The position numbers and the translations under genes were made by a program. A model generated the notes under the pieces. The model made no database searches. It saw only the letters and a list, made by a program, of their open reading frames with translations, and was not told the origin of the DNA. From Larix sibirica (Eukaryota > Streptophyta > Pinopsida > Pinales > Pinaceae): 17,042 nucleotides of DNA. The stretch covers positions 6,077 through 23,118 of the forward strand of contig NWUY0300018592.1 of assembly GCA_004151065.3 (NCBI GenBank). The letters are read 5' to 3'. Numbering within the stretch: the stretch's first letter is position 1; every line of letters starts with the position of its first letter. Shown in pieces: positions 8,738-17,042 of this stretch.

Positions 8738-9343
8738 ATGCCTGAGAAATCACTTCAGGAAATTGTCATAGAAGTCATGGAGTCCCGAATACCACAAAGC
8801 GTGACACAACCATAGGTTGTAGCAACAGTCGTGCCATCAGTGACACTAGAAATGATAAGAAGGTCTCCCCCACCATCAAGAAAGTTAGCTCGGACAAAGA
8901 ACATGGAATCTTGTACCAAAGGATGACATGATGCAAAGGCATCGACATCCAGCGTTCCATCTATTTTGACACCATATGTTCCACTTAGGAATCAAAATCC
9001 CAAACTAGTAAGGTTGATCAAGGATTCCAAGTATACTCTGCAAACATCAGAAATTCTGAAAGGAGTAAAGAAGGAAGGTGATATGCTGGGAAAAGTGCCA
9101 AACCTTAAGTATGTAGATCACAACTTGGACAATAGAAAGAAGTTCGTGAAATCTAATCCAAATAAGTACTTAGTGTAATTGCATCATGAAGACACAACTG
9201 CTCAGGTTGTTGAACTGCAACCATGGGCTCGAGGATTGGAGAAATATGAAATATTGTCTCTTCTCGAAATACCACACTTTGGTCGCAAAGCATAGGTTAA
9301 TACATGTGTGAAGTAGTTGTTAGTATGTGTGCATGGTGGATTT
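8738..9343 (+). pseudogene. Downstream reading frame after integrase, cut at the N
   Basis: Frame 2, starting at ATG 8738 (MPEKSLQEIVIEVMES). An open block at 8966-9178 reads TPYVPLRNQNPKLVRLIKDS, LQTSEILKGVKKEGDM and RKKFVKSNPNKYLV. It is followed by ELQPWARGLEKYEILSLLEI, PHFGRKA and LLVCVHGGF, where it stops at the N. Stops lie at 8816, 8921, 9176, 9293 and 9314. The start codon is not certain. I recall similar proteins in other plant retroelements, but no function is known to me. By position it could correspond to the extra 3' frames sometimes called envelope-like, but there is no signal peptide or membrane segment to support that. Confidence 0.6.
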
Positions 9344-9344
9344 N
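9344..9344. other. Single ambiguous base at the repeat junction
   Basis: This is the only N in the window. It sits exactly between the last base of the first repeat copy (GGTGGATTT) and the first base of the second (TATGTATTTG). It looks like a scaffolding or contig-joining mark rather than a miscalled base. Confidence 0.9.
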
Positions 9345-9924
9345 TATGTATTTGTGGATTAAGATGTTACTCTGTGAAAAAGGTGTCATGAGAATGGAAT
9401 CTGAAGAGCATGTAGCTTCACACATCGAGAAATGGGTATTAACTGGGGAAAGGTTTGAGAAGTATGTCAGATAAGGGTGAGTTGAAATGATAAGGGGAGA
9501 ATAAAGTGAGACAGATGAAGAGTGTGGATTTTTGCAGAGTGGAATGAGATTTCAGCATTGTAAGAGGAGAAGTACTGCAACAGGGAGAGAGTTTTGCAAT
9601 GTGACTGAAGGATATGACTACATCGTCGTACCACATCTGATGGAAGAATCAGTAAGTACAAAAGAATAAGAGGACGATTACGATCTTATATCATAGGAAG
9701 ATCCAGTTGATTCATCTTCGACCGGACACTATGACATACCCACGACCTCATGTATATCTCCTGAAATTGAGGTAAGTACTTATAGCCTGTCGCATCTTGT
9801 GGAAGCAATTCATAGTAGTAGAAGTCATCAAAATAGTGGTTCATCTAGTCAAAGTTGTAGTTCAACCAGTAAGAATAGTGGAACTGTTGATCCTAGTAGA
9901 TAGTTAGTACCTACGAGAAGGAAA
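9345..9924 (+). pseudogene. N-terminal gag-pol region, second copy (partial)
   Basis: Only the part from MYLWIKMLLCEKGV onward is present, without the MGVIVEQ start. The same stops as the first copy lie at 9475, 9481, 9505, 9667 and 9700. The Ser/Asn-rich tract precedes the capsid part. Confidence 0.6.
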
Positions 9925-10514
9925 ATGACAGGAGATGACATGAAACTTCCAGTTTTTCATGGTAATTTATTGGAAGAACCAAAGAAACATTGGTTTCTTT
10001 GTGAAGTTGTCTGGAGTGTTAAGTGCAGGAAGATAATGTAAAAAGAGTGTAGTTGATCACGACCTTCTGGGATCATGCATTGAACTAGTTTATGAAATTT
10101 TCAGTTGTATCGCAAGGAGGGAAACATAAAATTTTCCAAAGATTAAGATTGCATTGGAAGATGAGTTCATTAATCCTAAGTCTGAGTCACAGTGTATCAA
10201 TGAGATCAATGAGATTAAGAAATCACCTAATGAGTCAGTATGGGAATTTGACCAATGGTTTAAAACTTTGATGGATTGAGTAAGTTTTCATATTTCGGAT
10301 GCTCAACATAAAGAATGGTTTATAGCTGCACTGCTACCAAAAATAAGGCTACCATTGATGCAACAAAAGGTTGTGTCGTAGTCTGAGGATCTTGAAATTG
10401 AGTTGAACTTAGAAGCATCCCTAGTAGGATATACTGGAATAGGTATGGGTTGGATCCAGATGCAATTAGAAAATTCGTCACTTCAAATCCAATATTTTGA
10501 GAAAGGAATTCTGG
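9925..10514 (+). pseudogene. gag: Gag capsid-type domain, second copy (broken)
   Basis: It starts MTGDDMKLPVFHG. The frame changes near 10022 and 10133 and the stops at 10277 (TGA) and 10379 (TAG) are shared with the first copy. No difference from the first copy was noticed. Confidence 0.82.
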
Positions 10515-11027
10515 TGTATTAAGTGCAAGACAGAAGAACACCATAAGGATCAATGTCTAACGTTTCAAGAGTACCTAGCCTTAGGGGTTCCTAATCCTTT
10601 GAATCATGGAGCTCAAGTATGGTGTGAACTATGCAGGACTTGAGGACATCAACTAGAGGAATGTTACTTGATACATAAATATGTGAATACTCATAAGAAC
10701 TTGTACTATAAATTATGTAGATTTGTACGCCATGATGAAGCAAATTTTTGAGCATATGACATGTTGAAGGAACGTATAACTGATGGAAACAGGATAAAAG
10801 GGGAAGAGCAATATGAAGGGGGAAATGCGTGGTTCAATGCCCAGAGAGGAGGCTATAACCAAGGACCTTGTGGATTTAGAGGTCGCAAAAGAGGTGGATT
10901 TGGTAGAGGAAGAGGCTAGATAATCTGTTACAATTGTGGCCAACCAGGACACTTGGAAAGAGATTGTCTGAAACCTTGTTCAACATGTACATATTGTATA
11001 GCATTGAACCATACTACTGAATATTGT
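10515..11027 (+). pseudogene. gag: Five-knuckle nucleocapsid region, second copy
   Basis: The knuckles lie at 10515-10556, 10623-10664 (TGA at 10641), 10707-10748 (two ligands lost), 10926-10967 and 10986-11027. The Gly/Arg-rich stretch is at 10863-10916. It matches the first copy. Confidence 0.88.
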
Positions 11028-11507
11028 CCATAATTGATAGAAAAGTGGTAGGTTAAAGAAAATAAAAAATACAACTAGAATGCCTAGAATATCTCTATAG
11101 AAAAGTGGGAAGAGAAACCTACAATAGCAGTAGTCACACGTGGGGGAGCTGCGATAGGAGGTAATATGGAAACACAAAGAAAGAAACATGGACCATGGGT
11201 TAGAAAAGCACCAAAACGAATTCCATGTTTAATCCACAGAAAGAAAAAGAGACTTATATCGAAGCTAGAAGGGAGTTTACTACAACAAATCAAGGAGGTG
11301 CCACTTCTGTGACTCATCTAGTGTATGATATGGTTCCTGTGTATGACATTCCTCCACTTTATGATCATTCAATTGCAAAGAGACCATCAGGAAAGGTAAG
11401 TCCTTTAAATAATTTCTTGCAAAGCTATATAGATTTGTTAAAGGATGAAAAAGCAGTGAAATAACTTCGCAGTATGATTGATCAATATGACCGGGAAATA
11501 ATAGAGC
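11028..11507 (+). pseudogene. Linker before protease, second copy
   Basis: The longest open piece is 11225-11464 in frame 2, starting MFNPQKEKETY. The stops and the frameshift near 11218 are shared with the first copy. Confidence 0.6.
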
Positions 11508-11948
11508 CTGTTGAAGAGAGAACTGTCAATCATTTGCAATGTAAAAAGAGGATAGGTAGGGATATTCAACTTAGTGCTCAAGTTGGGGATTATGATATGG
11601 ATTTTATTATTTTGATTTGGGGTCAGATGTGAATGTGCTTACTAAGAAAACATGGTAAAACATGGGTAAGGTAAGCTTGTATGGTCACAAGTACAGTTAA
11701 TATTAGCGAATGAGCAAAAATTCATCCCACTTGGTAGGATGGTGGGGGTACTTGTTGAAGTAGAAGGATTGTGAAGCTTTGGATATTTTGAAGTCATTGA
11801 AATTATAGATGATACTAACCCTTATCCAACATTACTTGGAATATATTAGGAAATGGATAATGAGGTTGTTATTAATTTGAAAAAGAGGTTGATGATATTT
11901 GAAGGAGGAAAAGTCATAGTTATTGCACCCATGTATCCTTTAGAAGGT
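11508..11948 (+). pseudogene. pol: Aspartic protease remnant, second copy
   Basis: The DLGSD block is at 11614-11628 in frame 1, with frameshifts on both sides. LLGI followed by Tyr and TAG appears as in the first copy. Confidence 0.7.
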
Positions 11949-12768
11949 TAGAAAAATGTCAAACCTATTAGAGAAGAAAGAAATGCTCAAGAATTGGAAA
12001 ACATCTATAAGATGAATTCAAGAATGGATGATTATATTAACCTTACAACAGATGGAAATTTGAGTTGGCATAGCATCAACTCATGTGCATCATATTCAGA
12101 TGAAGGACTAGAAAATTGGAAAAATAGGCTCCACGAGGTATCTATGAGAAGGTGTGCTCACATTTCCAAGTCACTACGCTGGGTCAGAACAGAGGTATGT
12201 AACCCACCTGTGTAGGATGGTTTAAAAAATCTAGATTATTTTATTTATGAATTTGAGTTGCAAGTTCCATAACAACAAAGGGTATTAGCTTTATATGTAA
12301 CCCTAAACGCTACCCCAGCAAGGTGGTGGAATACTCACAAGATTAAAATTAAAGGTTGGTCGCAGTGTAAGTGACTGTTATAAATTAGGTTTGGAGAAGG
12401 ACTTGATTAGTTTAATGGGTTGGCCAGTGCTACTAAAAATTTCATGGAATGCACTATGACATGGAGTTCTGTGAATAAGAAGGAATGGGTACACAAGTTT
12501 GTTCATACCTTGGATATAGTACCTAGAAAATGGTATACTGAACAAGAACTACGACGAGGAACATCAGAGTGGGAAAATACAATTTTGAATTTTAAGGCAA
12601 CTTTGAGTTTTGAGGATGAGATCCCAACAGTGGATGTAGCGCTACAAGTTATCAAGGAGAAGTTTTTTTAAGAAGAGTTGTTACCTATATACAACATGCC
12701 AAATTGGGATGCAACACTTGAGCAGGCATTGGAATTCTATAATGTTACTGGAGAATAAGAAGCTGATA
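11949..12768 (+). pseudogene. Second Gag-like region, second copy
   Basis: Open pieces lie at 11994-12215 and 12420-12671, and the double Trp is at 12324-12329. One substitution (G to C at 12308, relative to 5000) changes the Lys codon before ATPARWW to Asn (AAG to AAC). The first copy keeps the Lys. Confidence 0.55.
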
Positions 12769-13879
12769 ACTCGAGGGACTTGCATATACCAGAGACAGAA
12801 GGTATCCATGACATAGGAGGACCTGAAATAGAATTTGCTAACTTCTTACAACCTTTAAATTCCAGGAAAGTGAATATTGGGTTAGAAGAAAATCCCAAGT
12901 TTGCTAATATTGGGGATTACTGGGATGATGAGATTGTAGGAAAGATTACTGACTTGTTACATGAGTATCGGGATATGTTCCCCACCAAGTTTTCAAAAAT
13001 GAAGGGTATTATTCATGACTTAGGAGAAATGAAGAAACCACTTAATCCTGATGCGAATCCTATTAAGCAGAGACCTTACATATTAAATCCAAGATATAAA
13101 GAGAAGGTGAAGGAAAAAATTGACAGAATGTTGGATGCAGGAATTATTGAACCTGTTGAAGAGTCGGAGTGGATTAGTCCTATGGTAGTTCAAGATAAGA
13201 AGACAGGGGAAGTTATGATATGTTTTGATCTCAGAAAGTTAAATGATGCATTCTTACACGATCCTTTCCCCACCCCGTTTACAGATGAGGTCTTATAGAA
13301 CATTAGAGGACAGGAAGCCTACTCATTTACTAATGGGTTTTTTTGTTATAATAAAATCAAGATTGTGAAGGAGGATCAAAATAAGACTAAATTTGCAACA
13401 TAGTGGGTTTCTACCAGTACACAGTGATTCCATTTGGATAGAAAAATGACCCTGCTATTTTTTCCAAGGTAGTTGTCGTAGCTTTCAAATAATTTATCCA
13501 TATTTTTTTGAAAGTTTACTTTGATGATTGGACAGTTTTTTGTTTTCCGAAGAATCATATTGAGAACTTAAGGTTGATGTTGGACTGATGTAGACAATAC
13601 CATATATCTTTAAATTTGAAGAAATGTATCTTTTGCGCTCCTTTTTTAATTTTATGGGGACATCTGGTATGTAAACAGGGCCTTTTAATGGACCTTGCCA
13701 AAATTGCTATTATTGTAGATCTTCCACTGCCAGCATCAGTACGAAATTTGAGAACAACATTGGGACATACGGGTTATTAAAGAAAATTTACTAAAGGATA
13801 TGCACAAATTACTGCTCCTATGGATAATTTATTGAAAAAGGATGTTAAATTCCAATAGAATAAGGAATGTCAGAAGAGT
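12769..13879 (+). pseudogene. pol: Reverse transcriptase, second copy (broken)
   Basis: It is open from 12780 to 13298. Two differences from the first copy lie close together: 12909 (A, Val to Ile) and 12920 (C, silent). Asn replaces the first catalytic Asp at 13332. YFDDW lies at 13517-13531. Confidence 0.93.
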
Positions 13880-14463
13880 TTGGACACATTGAAAGAAAAG
13901 ATGGTGACTGCACCAATTTTGGTCTTTCTAGATTGGAGAAAAGAGTTTCATGTACATGTCGATGGTTCATCCATAGCATTGGGTGCATTTTTGGCACAAC
14001 TTGGGGAAGGATACATAGATCACCCAATTGCTTTTTCCAGCAAGATGTTATCAACAACTGAAAGGAACTATACTACAATAGAAAGAGAAGGTTTGGCAAT
14101 GGTATACACGTTGCATAAATTTGGACATTATTTTTTGGGTGCTCATTTTAAAATGTATACTGACCATTCTGCTTTAAGATACCTGTTCAATAATCTAGTG
14201 TTGGGGGGGGAATCTACAGGTGGTTATTATTATTCCAAGAATATGATTTTCAAATTGTAGTCAAACCAAGAAAGTTAAATGAAGGTCCTAACCATTTTTC
14301 GAGGTTAGAGATAGGAGAAGAACCAACAAGCTGATAATTTGCCTAATGGGCAATTATTTTAAGTAAGAATGGTGGATAAAACTTTAAATACATTGTTCAG
14401 TTCTCGAGTACAAGTATGGGTCCTAAGGAAAATATTGTGCCACAGAAGAAGTAGTTGGTTGTA
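13880..14463 (+). pseudogene. pol: RNase H domain and tether, second copy
   Basis: It is open from 13880 to 14260. The catalytic acids are at 13961, 14087 and 14162. The same run of eight G occurs at 14203-14210 and shifts the frame. Confidence 0.92.
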
Positions 14464-15654
14464 AAAGCAACATATTACCAACTTATAGCAGGACAATTGT
14501 ATAAATTGGATCCAGATGAAATCTTGAAAAGATGTGTGCTAGAGAGTGAAAGACCTATGATTTTAGTAGAGGCTCCTGATGGTGTTGCAGGAAGACACTA
14601 TGCAGGTAAGGCTACCATGTAGAAAGTATTAATGGCAGGTCTTTGGTGGCCTACGTTACATAAGGATGCAAAATAATACTATAGACTTTATGATGTGTGT
14701 CAAAGGGTTGGAAAACCTTCAACAAGAGATGAAATGCCATTAATACCTTAGGTAAATTTTCAAGCATTTGATAAATGGGCTATTGAATTCATTAGACCAA
14801 TTAACTCACCCGCGAAGAGAACAGGGGCTCGGTACATAATAACTGCGACATACAACTTGACAAGGTGGGATGAGGCTAAACCAATATGAGATTGCATCTC
14901 TACAACTGTTACAAGGCTTTTATTTGAAAATGTAGTTACCGTGTTTGGTTGTCCTAGGATCTTAACAAGTGATCAAGGAAATTACTTCTTAAATGGGACT
15001 ATTGAAGCATCAACAAAGGAATTTCATATCTACCATTAGAAGAGTATGCCATACTATCATCGGGATAATGGAACTATCAAATATTTTAATAAAATTTAAG
15101 AGAATTCCTTGACCAAAGTATGCAATGTGAACCACGATGATTAGGGCTTAAGCATACCATCAATATTATGGGCTCATCGAATAACTTGTAAAAATTTGAT
15201 AGGTTAGACACCTTTTAGATTGGTATATGGGAAAGAAGTTGTAATGCCTATGGAGTACATTATGCCAAGCTTAAGGATTGTTGTGTTTACATAAATGACA
15301 TATACTGGAGCATTAGAAAAAATGGTGTCACAACTATTGCAATTAGAACAAGATAGATTTACCGTAGGATTTCATCAATAGGTATAGAAAGCCAAGGAGA
15401 AGGCATGGCATGATTGACATATCAAACAAAAGAAGTTCCTGGTAGGAGACCTAGTTCTCCTCTACGATAGTTAGTTGTTCAAACACCCCGGTAAGTTTAG
15501 AATGCACTGGTTAGGACCTTACATGATTAAGTATTTAACATAAGGGGATGCTATGCAATTGAAAAAATTGAACGGGGAAATCCTGGATGGCTTGGTCAAT
15601 GGGATTCAGTTGAAACTGTACAGGGACAGTCGTACTTTCCTTCATTACATATGA
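14464..15654 (+). pseudogene. pol: Integrase with GPY module, second copy (broken)
   Basis: The substituted catalytic positions lie at 14785 (Glu for Asp) and 15079 (Lys for Glu). The middle Asp at 14971 is kept. The lost zinc-ligand Cys is at 14689. The stops match the first copy. Confidence 0.93.
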
Positions 15655-16045
15655 ATAGAACTGCGACATATAGGTGCTAAGCACAGTTCAAACATGCACT
15701 AGACGTTAAATGAGTATGCACATATGAGTATGATAATGTCGTAGTTGATTTGGACTGCATGTATAGATGTAGATATGTCGAAGATGATTAAAAAATGGTT
15801 GGAAGTAATAAAGTGGTGCATTAATTACAAAAAGTGTCAGTTGATAAATGTCGGATTGGTTAAATATTGAGGAAATATTTGGTCACATACACTAAATCTA
15901 GAGTTAATGGAGCGATGTGACAAGATGGTCGGGCTTTAAAGTTGTAAAGGTATGAGTATCAAATTCATTGTTGTCAAGTATAGTTAAGAGTTGAGCTAAG
16001 ATCGAAGCCGTGAAACTAGTGTGTTGTGTAAGAGTGTTCCTGATT
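15655..16045 (+). other. Spacer after integrase, second copy
   Basis: Same content as 8347-8737. No domain or regulatory signal is recognised. Confidence 0.35.
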
Positions 16046-16969
16046 ATGCCTGAGAAATCACTTCAGGAAATTGTCATAGAAGTCATGGAGTCCCGAATAC
16101 CACAAAGCGTGACACAACCATAGGTTGTAGCAACAGTCGTGCCATCAGTGACACTAGAAATGATAAGAAGGTCTCCCCCACCATCAAGAAAGTTAGCTCG
16201 GACAAAGAACATGGAATCTTGTACCAAAGGATGACATGATGCAAAGGCATCGACATCCAGCGTTCCATCTATTTTGACACCATATGTTCCACTTAGGAAT
16301 CAAAATCCCAAACTAGTAAGGTTGATCAAGGATTCCAAGTATACTCTGCAAACATCAGAAATTCTGAAAGGAGTAAAGAAGGAAGGTGATATGCTGGGAA
16401 AAGTGCCAAACCTTAAGTATGTAGATCACAACTTGGACAATAGAAAGAAGTTCGTGAAATCTAATCCAAATAAGTACTTAGTGTAATTGCATCATGAAGA
16501 CACAACTGCTCAGGTTGTTGAACTGCAACCATGGGCTCGAGGATTGGAGAAATATGAAATATTGTCTCTTCTCGAAATACCACACTTTGGTTGCAAAGCA
16601 TAGGTTAATACATGTGTGAAGTAGTTGTTAGTATGTGTGCATGGTGGATTTATCTGGTTAGACCGGAAATTTCAAGAGATACTGACTTAGTGTTGAGGAT
16701 TACAAGATGATAGGTTCATAGATACTACAATTGACATACGGAAAAATATGGAAAATAAGAACTTAGATATTTATGGAGGGTTAAAAGGGATGTTGAATGA
16801 GTTTCTCCAAGCACTCGTAGATATCAAAATAAAACCAGTTCACTCAGTAGTTGAGCCACATAGTCACTTGGAGAGGAAAGCAAGGCCAATGTCACATGCA
16901 TCCTCAATTGTGCAGCAAAGAGTAGTAATGTTGACACCAAAAGCATTAATATGTAGAACAAGGTCCTAG
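16046..16969 (+). pseudogene. Downstream reading frame after integrase, longer version
   Basis: Frame 2 throughout. It repeats the 8738-9343 sequence and then continues past 16651 as HGGFIWLDRKFQEIL, stops at 16691 and 16697, then GLQDDRFIDTTIDIRKN. An open piece at 16748-16969 reads MENKNLDIYGGLKGMLNEF and SHLERKARPMSHASS. The shared frame across 16651 shows that this is the native continuation. The C to T change at 16592 turns Arg into Cys in the PHFGRKA block. In-frame stops also lie at 16124, 16229, 16484, 16601 and 16622. The protein may be derived up to about 16780. Sequence beyond that is less protein-like and may belong to a different repeat. The function is unknown. Confidence 0.6.
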
Positions 16970-17001
16970 ACACTAAGAGGGGGGGGGGTGAATCAGTGTC
17001 T
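16968..17001. repeat. Palindrome around a G10 tract
   Basis: AGACACT (16968-16974) and AGTGTCT (16995-17001) are perfect reverse complements separated by AAGA, a run of ten G (16979-16988) and TGAATC. It lies at the very end of the downstream frame and is followed by AT-rich sequence to the window end with no gene. It may mark the edge of another dispersed repeat. The family is not identified. Confidence 0.6.
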
Positions 17002-17042
17002 CTTAAGACTTAAAAATATCTTGCCAAAGCACTAATTTAATC
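17002..17042. other. AT-rich end of window
   Basis: This is 41 bp of AT-rich sequence with a TCTTAAGA palindrome at its start and no coding signal. It probably belongs to the same unit as the G10 palindrome. Confidence 0.3.

Larger units (their letters stand above)
686..9343 (+). mobile_element. Decayed Ty3/gypsy LTR retrotransposon, first copy
   Basis: The protein order is N-terminal region, Gag capsid part, five zinc knuckles, protease remnant, second Gag-like part, RT, RNase H, integrase, GPY module, then an extra downstream frame. RT and RNase H before integrase is the Ty3/gypsy order, not Ty1/copia. The coding strand is plus throughout. The reading frame switches near 1846, 2714, 2825, 3190, 3910, 4305, 4370, 6100, 6900, 7020 and 7150, and many in-frame stops occur, so it is non-autonomous. 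This copy ends abruptly inside the downstream frame at the N at 9344 and has no 3' LTR. Confidence 0.93.
2037..9343. repeat. 7.3-kb direct repeat, first copy
   Basis: This is identical in content to 9345-16651 at a constant offset of 7308. Four substitutions were noticed: 5000 G versus 12308 C, 5601 G versus 12909 A, 5612 T versus 12920 C, and 9284 C versus 16592 T. No indel was found, because the offset is constant from the first base to the last. Confidence 0.97.
9345..16651. repeat. 7.3-kb direct repeat, second copy
   Basis: It begins in the middle of the N-terminal gag-pol region (equivalent to 2037) and ends in the middle of the downstream frame (equivalent to 9343). Neither end is an LTR or a domain border. 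After 16651 the downstream frame continues without a break, so the right edge of this copy is the native one. Confidence 0.97.
9345..16969 (+). mobile_element. Decayed Ty3/gypsy retrotransposon, second copy (5' truncated)
   Basis: It carries every domain of the first copy from the late N-terminal region on, with the same frameshifts and stops at +7308. It lacks the LTR, the leader and the first part of the N-terminal region. It adds about 318 bp of downstream-frame sequence past 16651 that the first copy lacks. It is very likely the same physical element as the first copy. Confidence 0.9.

Noticed and set aside
9345-16651. A second independent insertion of the same family
   Set aside because: All frameshifts and stops are shared at a constant offset and only four substitutions were noticed. 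Independent insertions would have different decay patterns and their own LTRs.
1-17042. CRISPR array, tRNA, rRNA, bacterial operon or defence system
   Set aside because: There are no regularly spaced short repeats, cloverleaf or rRNA cores, or prokaryotic gene packing. The content is a plant LTR retroelement.

Overview
The window looks like nuclear DNA from a land plant with a large, repeat-rich genome. It is AT-rich and CG dinucleotides look scarce by eye. It holds no intact host gene. Almost all of it is a decayed Ty3/gypsy-type LTR retrotransposon of the plant kind with a single long gag-pol reading frame. A seed plant such as a conifer fits my recollection of this element type, but the sequence alone does not fix the species.

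Layout. Positions 1-685 are non-coding flank with a degenerate tandem repeat of about 85 bp. Positions 686 to about 1250 look like the 5' LTR (TATA box, AATAAA signal, then a TG microsatellite and a T tract). The gag-pol relic starts near 1391. In order it carries an N-terminal region of unknown function, a capsid-type Gag region, an array of five CCHC zinc knuckles with an RG-rich stretch, a retropepsin remnant (DLGSD), a second Gag-like region, reverse transcriptase (YFDD), RNase H, and integrase ending in a GPY module at about 8346. A further reading frame of unknown function follows from 8738. It is cut at an N at 9344.

Positions 9345-16651 repeat 2037-9343 almost base for base. The offset is a constant 7308, with four substitutions noticed. 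Past 16651 the downstream reading frame continues in frame to 16969, where a G10-centred palindrome begins. The duplication junction is exactly the single N, no LTR lies between the copies, and both outer edges read through naturally. The simplest reading is one element of more than 9 kb represented twice because two overlapping contigs were abutted without merging. A true tandem duplication is possible but less likely.

The element is dead. It has around ten frameshifts and many in-frame stops, mostly of the kind made by cytosine deamination (CAG to TAG, CGA to TGA, TGG to TAG). Key catalytic residues in RT and integrase are replaced. Only the RNase H core keeps its three acidic residues in one open frame. 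No 3' LTR, primer binding site, tRNA, rRNA or CRISPR array was found.
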